From Aromatoleum sp. (GTDB lineage Bacteria > Pseudomonadota > Gammaproteobacteria > Burkholderiales > Casimicrobiaceae): 10,006 bases of DNA. Shown in pieces: positions 6,915 to 10,006 of the stretch. The stretch is taken from assembly GCA_010365205.1 (NCBI GenBank), contig JAAFGU010000066.1, forward strand, positions 1 to 10,006. Direction: 5' to 3'. A model generated the notes under the pieces. It made no database searches and was not told the origin of the DNA. It saw only the letters and a program-made list of their open reading frames with translations. The position numbers and the translations under genes were made by a program. The number at the start of each line of letters is the position of its first letter. The first letter of the stretch is position 1.

Positions 6915-7835
6915 TCAGCCTCGCCTGCCCTTGGCGCGACCGGACTTCTTTGCCGCGTCCGCATCAGCCGGCGCTTCCGGGCGCGGCGGCAGCGCCGCGG
7001 CCTGGGACAGCACGAGCAGATGGCGACTGCGATCCACGCCCGCCAGCGGCGTCGCGGTGATCCGAGCGAACATCTGGCCGGTATCGCGCTCGAGGGTCGC
7101 GACCCGCGCGACAGCGAGCCCCGGCGGATACGTGCCGTCGATGCCTGATGTCACCAACCGGTCACCGACCTGGATGTCGGCGTTGGGCGCCATGAACCGC
7201 AGTTCCGGGTCGTGGCCGGCGCCGGAACCGAACAGCACCGAACGCACGCCGCTGCGTTGGACCTTCACCGGTACCGCCTGGTCCTTGTCCGTGATCAACG
7301 TCACTTCCACCATGTAGGGAAATACGCGCGTCACCTGCCCGACGACTCCCTCTACGTCCACTACCGCCTCACCGGCCTTGAGATCGGCGTCGCCATCCTT
7401 GCTGACGAAGAGCTTCTGCGTGAACGCGTCGCGGCCGGTGTAGAGCACCTCGACCGCCGTCGCCGCGGCACCGTAGCGCGCGCGCACTCCGAGCAGCGCC
7501 TTCAGCCGGGTGTTCTCGTCTTGCGTTTCGGGGAGCGCCCGGGCCACGATACTCTGCTCGACCAACTGGCGCTTCAACGAGGCATTTTCGTCGCTGAGCG
7601 CGCGTTGCGACGCGAAGTACGAGCCGACGTAGCCAAGCGCCTCGCCCGGTACCTGCGCCGCGCGCTGAAGCGGGTACAGCACGATCGCCGCGAGGTGCCG
7701 CATGTTCTCGAGGTAGCGGTACCGGGTATCGAGGAACAGCAGCGCGATCGAGATCAGGCCGAAGAACGCAAGGCGCGCAAGCGGCGATGGGCCGCGGTGG
7801 AAAAACGCGGGCGGTTCGACCGGAACGTGGCGCAT
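6915..7835 (-). CDS. mreC: Rod shape-determining protein MreC
   Basis: A 306-residue bitopic protein. A short cytoplasmic N-terminus precedes one membrane helix at about 19-35, a coiled-coil at about 76-116 (with ENASLKRQLVEQ and DENTRLKALLGV) and a periplasmic beta domain from about 120 to 277. Recognisable MreC stretches include VVDVEGVVGQVTRVFPY (158-174), LITDKDQAVPV (180-190) and GDRLVTSGIDGTYPPGLAV (224-242). MreC self-associates in the periplasm and binds PBP2, activating it for wall elongation. The C-terminal 29 residues are Pro/Ala- then Lys/Arg-rich and poorly conserved. The ATG at 7835 is followed by FFHRGPSPLARLAFF, the usual beginning of the protein in this group, but no good Shine-Dalgarno lies before it. 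Instead a 16-nt GC palindrome sits 13-28 nt upstream. mreB is separated from it by 296 nt. Confidence 0.96.
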   Translation of the reverse strand: MRHVPVEPPAFFHRGPSPLARLAFFGLISIALLFLDTRYRYLENMRHLAAIVLYPLQRAAQVPGEALGYVGSYFASQRALSDENASLKRQLVEQSIVARALPETQDENTRLKALLGVRARYGAAATAVEVLYTGRDAFTQKLFVSKDGDADLKAGEAVVDVEGVVGQVTRVFPYMVEVTLITDKDQAVPVKVQRSGVRSVLFGSGAGHDPELRFMAPNADIQVGDRLVTSGIDGTYPPGLAVARVATLERDTGQMFARITATPLAGVDRSRHLLVLSQAAALPPRPEAPADADAAKKSGRAKGRRG

Positions 7836-7847
7836 CGGGGGTCAGGC

Positions 7848-7863
7848 GCGCGCCGCGGCGCGC
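7848..7863. repeat. 16-nt perfect GC palindrome in the mreC leader
   Basis: GCGCGCCGCGGCGCGC reads the same on both strands. On the minus strand it lies 13-28 nt before the mreC ATG, where a ribosome would load. As RNA it could only form a hairpin by leaving a few central bases unpaired, and it could pair between transcripts. In DNA of this base composition a purely G/C palindrome is less surprising than it looks. Confidence 0.5.
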
Positions 7864-8052
7864 ATCGGCGCCGGATTGGGATCCGCGGGACGTCGCGCAC
7901 GGGCGCAGGCGCCGAGACAAGGCGGGGCACCCATCGTCCGCGGCGGTCCTGTCGCGGGAGGCGAAGCGAGGAGGAATCTGCCGTTCACCGCGGCCACGGT
8001 GTTGACCGGGAAAGACCGATCCGTCGCATGGCTCGGGAGATTCCTCACCGCT

Positions 8053-8072
8053 GGTTCGCGCAGGTTCACGCA
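8053..8072. repeat. 10-bp imperfect tandem repeat in the mreB-mreC gap
   Basis: GGTTCGCGCA at 8053-8062 is followed directly by GGTTCACGCA at 8063-8072, identical at nine of ten positions. The 10-bp period places both copies on the same face of the helix. It lies 60-79 nt beyond the mreB stop. A protein-binding role is speculation. Confidence 0.45.
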
Positions 8073-8131
8073 GTTTGGATATTGACGGCGATCTTTCCGG
8101 GATCGTGTCCGCGTGCGGAGCCCGCCAGGCC

Positions 8132-9175
8132 CTAGTCCGACGTGAAGATCGTCGACAACTTTTCCATGTTCTCGAGCGCGCGGCCGCAACCGCGGACGAC
8201 GCAGGTCAGCGGATCCTCGGCGACGATCACCGGCAGGCCGGTCTCTTCCATCAGCAGCCGGTCGACGTCGCGCAGCAACGCGCCGCCGCCGGTCAACACC
8301 ATCCCGCGCTCGGCGATGTCGGCGCCGAGTTCCGGCGGCGTCCGTTCGAGCGCGCTCTTCACCGCCGACACGATGCTGTTGAGCGGATCGGTCAGCGCTT
8401 CGAGGATTTCGTTCGACGACACGGTGAAGCTGCGCGGAATGCCCTCGGCCAGGTTGCGCCCCTTCACTTCCATTTCCTTGACTTCGGAACCCGGAAACGC
8501 GGAGCCGATCGTCTTCTTGATCGTTTCGGCCGTCGTCTCGCCGATCAGCATCCCGTAGTTGCGGCGGATGTAATTGACGATCGCCTCGTCGAACTTGTCG
8601 CCGCCGACGCGCACCGAACCCGAGTAAACCATGCCGCCCAGCGAAATGACGCCGACTTCGGTGGTGCCGCCGCCGATGTCGACGATCATCGACCCGGTCG
8701 CCTCCGAGACGGGCATGTCGGCCCCGATCGCCGCGGCCATCGGCTCCTCGATCAAATAGACCTTCGACGCGCCGGCGCCGAGCGCCGACTCACGGATCGC
8801 GCGGCGCTCGACCTGGGTCGACCCGCAAGGAACGCAGATGATGATGCGCGGCGACGGCGAAAACAGCCGCGAATCGAGCACTCGCTTGATGAACTGCTTC
8901 AACATCTGCTCGGTGACGGTGAAGTCGGCGATGACGCCGTCCTTCATCGGCCGGATTGCCGTGATGTTGCCGGGCGTGCGGCCGAGCATCTGTTTCGCGG
9001 CGAGCCCGACTTCCTGGATCACGCGCTTGCCGTTGGGACCGCCTTCCTGCCGGATCGCGACCACCGACGGCTCGTTTAACACGATGCCTTTGCCGCGGAC
9101 GTAGATCAGCGTGTTGGCGGTGCCGAGATCGATCGCGAGATCGCTGGAAAAATAGCCTTTGAAGAACTCGAACAT
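8132..9175 (-). CDS. mreB: Actin-like cell-shape protein MreB
   Basis: A 347-residue bacterial actin, the standard length, that forms ATP-dependent filaments under the inner membrane and steers the elongation machinery. The N-terminal MFEFFKGYFSSDLAIDLG provides the amphipathic membrane-binding start and the first phosphate motif DLGTANT (16-22). PMKDGVIADF (76-85), the second phosphate motif VDIGGGTTEV (165-174), GGDKFDEAI (191-199) and the adenosine motif LTGGGALL (294-301) follow. The C-terminus ENMEKLSTIFTSD is typical. The frame is open 84 codons upstream, to an ATG at 9427, but those residues resemble no MreB and would cross the AT-rich promoter-like region, so 9175 is used. No strong Shine-Dalgarno precedes it. 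It is the first gene of the shape operon, divergent from gatC. Confidence 0.98.
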   Translation of the reverse strand: MFEFFKGYFSSDLAIDLGTANTLIYVRGKGIVLNEPSVVAIRQEGGPNGKRVIQEVGLAAKQMLGRTPGNITAIRPMKDGVIADFTVTEQMLKQFIKRVLDSRLFSPSPRIIICVPCGSTQVERRAIRESALGAGASKVYLIEEPMAAAIGADMPVSEATGSMIVDIGGGTTEVGVISLGGMVYSGSVRVGGDKFDEAIVNYIRRNYGMLIGETTAETIKKTIGSAFPGSEVKEMEVKGRNLAEGIPRSFTVSSNEILEALTDPLNSIVSAVKSALERTPPELGADIAERGMVLTGGGALLRDVDRLLMEETGLPVIVAEDPLTCVVRGCGRALENMEKLSTIFTSD

Positions 9176-9256
9176 GAAGACGGCAACCTGAGGAATGGGG
9201 GCGTCGGACGCGAACGTTGAGGCGCCGGCGGGCCCGGTATTGCATGGCGGAAGCTG

Positions 9257-9290
9257 CTCAAAAATATGACGATATGATAACCTATTGAAT
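9257..9290 (-). promoter_or_regulatory. Putative mreB promoter in the AT-rich mreB-gatC divergent region
   Basis: An AT-rich island stands out in otherwise GC-rich DNA. On the minus strand, TTCAAT (9289-9284) and TATTTT (9266-9261) are spaced by 17 nt as -35 and -10 elements, placing a start about 80 nt before mreB. An alternative -10, TATCAT (9279-9274), matches five of six consensus bases but lacks a good -35. On the plus strand TATGAT (9273-9278) is a possible -10 for gatC, also with a poor -35. Neither promoter is a strong match; the call rests mainly on position and base composition. Confidence 0.45.
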
Positions 9291-9312
9291 TGGGCTTCTG
9301 CACTGATTTTGC

Positions 9313-9332
9313 GCGGAAATCCGCGGAAATCC
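9313..9332. repeat. Perfect 10-bp tandem repeat in the mreB-gatC divergent region
   Basis: GCGGAAATCC occurs twice back to back (9313-9322 and 9323-9332). The one-turn period suits adjacent binding of a protein. It lies upstream of the mreB promoter candidate and about 109 nt before gatC, so it could act on either gene. No known operator was recognised. Confidence 0.6.
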
Positions 9333-9366
9333 AGGTTGGGCGGCAGCAGGTTCCCGCGCTCCGCAG

Positions 9367-9409
9367 CCGGGGCCCCGGGAGACCCCGCAGGCGGATTTTT
9401 CGCGCCGCC
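9367..9409 (+). other. Structured gatC leader with palindrome, stem and T-run
   Basis: CCGGGGCCCCGG at 9367-9378 is a 12-nt perfect palindrome. CGGGG can alternatively pair with CCCCG at 9383-9387. After this comes GGCGG (9390-9394), a five-T run (9396-9400) and CCGCC (9405-9409), which pairs with GGCGG. A stable GC stem a few bases before a T-run, upstream of gatC, resembles an attenuator, but GCAGGCGGA separates the stem from the T-run, so the fit is poor. Confidence 0.3.
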
Positions 9410-9440
9410 CGATGCACCGCTGTCCATTCATCCGACCGCC

Positions 9441-9728
9441 ATGACGATTTCCCTCGCCGACGTCCACCGCATCGCCAGGCTTGCGCGCATCGAGATCGAC
9501 GCCGCGCAGGCCGAGGAAGTCCGCGCGAAGCTCGATGCGATCTTCGGGATGATCGGCACGCTGAACGCCGTCGACACCACCGGCGTGACCCCGATGGCGC
9601 ACGCGCAGGACCTGATGCTGCCGCTGCGCGAAGACCGCGTCACCGAGACCAATCGCCGCGAGCTCTACCAGAGCGTCGCGCCGGCCGTCGAAGACGGGCT
9701 GTATCTCGTCCCAAAGGTCATCGAGTGA
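9441..9728 (+). CDS. gatC: Asp-tRNA(Asn)/Glu-tRNA(Gln) amidotransferase subunit C
   Basis: A complete 95-residue GatC, the usual length. It starts MTISLADVHRIARLARIEI, has LDAIFGMIGTLNAVDTTGV (31-49) and ends with PLREDRVTE (61-69) and DGLYLVPKVIE, all standard GatC blocks. GatC wraps around GatA and stabilises the GatCAB heterotrimer, which amidates Glu-tRNA(Gln) or Asp-tRNA(Asn) in organisms lacking the matching direct synthetase. The longer open frame from 9285 adds 52 residues without similarity, so the ATG at 9441 is chosen. No Shine-Dalgarno is visible before this ATG. The gene is divergent from mreB and is followed by gatA after an unusually long 140-nt spacer. Confidence 0.95.
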   Translation: MTISLADVHRIARLARIEIDAAQAEEVRAKLDAIFGMIGTLNAVDTTGVTPMAHAQDLMLPLREDRVTETNRRELYQSVAPAVEDGLYLVPKVIE

Positions 9729-9787
9729 AGTGCGGCGGGAGCCGTGCGGCGTTCGAAGCCGGAACGCGTCATCGCCGTCCTGGGCAG

Positions 9788-9810
9788 GCGACCGGGCCGG
9801 CCCCGGTTGC
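9788..9810. other. Strong hairpin in the gatC-gatA spacer
   Basis: GCGACCGGG (9788-9796) pairs with CCCGGTTGC (9802-9810) around the five-base loop CCGGC, a nine-pair stem with one G-T wobble. It lies about 60 nt after gatC. No T-run follows, so it is not an intrinsic terminator. It could mark an RNA processing site or stabilise the gatC end, adjusting the ratio of the two subunits. Confidence 0.45.
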
Positions 9811-9868
9811 CGCGCGCGCGCTCACCGGCTGCCCGAACGTGAACTGTGCGAACGCGGGCTGAACGAAC

Positions 9869-10006
9869 GTGATTAGCGCCACCATCGCCGAACTGCGCGC
9901 CGCGCTCCGCTCGAAGCGCCTGTCCAGCGTCGAACTGACGCAAGGCGTGCTCGAGCGCATCGCACGCCTGAATCCGGCCCTGAACGCGTTCGTGACCGTC
10001 GACGCG
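9869..10006 (+). CDS. gatA: Asp-tRNA(Asn)/Glu-tRNA(Gln) amidotransferase subunit A, 3' end missing
   Basis: The first 46 codons of GatA are present and the gene runs off the window. They read ISATIAELRAALRSKRLSS after the start, then VELTQGVLERIARLNPALN and AFVTVDA, the expected N-terminal helix region of the amidase-signature subunit. GatA hydrolyses glutamine and passes ammonia to the GatB site. The catalytic Ser-cisSer-Lys triad lies beyond the window. The start must be the GTG at 9869: an in-frame TGA at 9860-9862 closes the frame just upstream, and the protein similarity begins at once. No clear Shine-Dalgarno precedes the GTG. CGAACGTGA overlaps the start (9864-9872) and also occurs 30 nt earlier at 9834-9842. 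Confidence 0.92.
   Translation, partial: MISATIAELRAALRSKRLSSVELTQGVLERIARLNPALNAFVTVDA

Larger units (their letters stand above)
7836..8131. other. 296-nt mreB-mreC intercistronic region, no gene seen
   Basis: No convincing coding sequence was found on either strand; the open frames here translate to Arg/Ala/Pro-rich sequence of the kind GC-rich shadows give. It holds a 16-nt perfect palindrome at 7848-7863 next to mreC, a quasi-palindrome CACCGCGGCCACGGTG at 7986-8001, a 10-bp imperfect tandem repeat at 8053-8072, and small stems at 8089-8105 (CGATC/GATCG) and 8108-8119 (TCCGC/GCGGA) just after the mreB stop. None of these stems has a T-run on the minus strand, so no intrinsic terminator is called. 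Such a large gap inside an mre operon leaves room for an internal promoter or RNA processing that would set mreB apart from mreCD-mrdA-rodA. Confidence 0.6.

Noticed and set aside
4562..7060. 832-codon open frame on the plus strand opposite mrdA and mreD
   Set aside because: It is rich in Arg, Ala, Asp and Val with no recognisable domain and lies antisense to two well-identified genes. High-GC DNA keeps such shadow frames open.
7876..8085. Small plus-strand gene in the mreB-mreC gap, prompted by GGAGGAAT near 7970
   Set aside because: No start codon at a sensible distance from that purine run opens a meaningful frame, and the translations show no protein-like pattern.
8089..8119. Intrinsic terminator after mreB
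   Set aside because: The stems CGATC/GATCG and TCCGC/GCGGA are only five pairs each and neither is followed by a T-run on the minus strand.
9176..9427. Possible 84-residue N-terminal extension of MreB
   Set aside because: MreB is complete and of standard length from 9175. The extra residues are unlike any MreB and would cover the AT-rich promoter-like region.
9285..9440. Possible 52-residue N-terminal extension of GatC
   Set aside because: GatC similarity begins exactly at the ATG at 9441 and the added residues look like translated leader.
1..10006. CRISPR array, insertion sequence, phage, toxin-antitoxin or other defence system
   Set aside because: No spaced direct repeats of array type, no transposase or integrase motifs, no paired terminal inverted repeats and no small toxin-antitoxin pair were seen. 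The content is core-genome plus a few accessory genes.

Overview
The window looks like chromosomal DNA of a high-GC betaproteobacterium. The main reason is gene order: mreB-mreC-mreD-mrdA-rodA transcribed away from gatC-gatA is the usual arrangement in Burkholderiales and related groups, and the protein sequences fit. The lineage is inferred from this synteny and from remembered family sequences, not from a search. No phage, insertion sequence, CRISPR array, tRNA or rRNA was seen.

Left part (1-3208, plus strand): the 3' portion of an NmrA-type NAD(P)-binding protein whose start lies before the window; a small DUF2784-type membrane protein; the decayed, frameshifted remains of a SnoaL-like (NTF2-fold) ester-cyclase gene; a 52-residue protein with four clustered cysteines; and a complete KAS III (FabH-type) condensing enzyme with an unusual C-terminal tail. 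These genes have no obvious common pathway and each has its own leader, so this is a loose collection rather than a tight operon.

Centre (3264-9175, minus strand): the elongasome cluster, read right to left as mreB, mreC, mreD, mrdA (PBP2), rodA. MreB filaments, the MreC/MreD membrane scaffold, the PBP2 transpeptidase and the RodA glycosyltransferase form the machine that builds the lateral peptidoglycan wall. mreC-mreD-mrdA-rodA are packed (3 nt gap, 28 nt gap, 1 nt overlap), but mreB is separated from mreC by 296 nt of apparently non-coding sequence, which is the main structural oddity of the operon. rodA ends tail to tail with the KAS III gene.

Right part (9176-10006): a divergent control region with an AT-rich island and a perfect 10-bp tandem repeat lies between mreB and gatC. 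gatC and the first 46 codons of gatA (Asp-tRNA(Asn)/Glu-tRNA(Gln) amidotransferase) follow on the plus strand, separated by an unusually long 140-nt spacer with a strong hairpin.

I found no convincing new multi-gene system. The observations most worth checking are the four-cysteine small protein, the pseudogene that reads in frame into it, and the non-coding segments at the mreB-mreC and mreB-gatC junctions.
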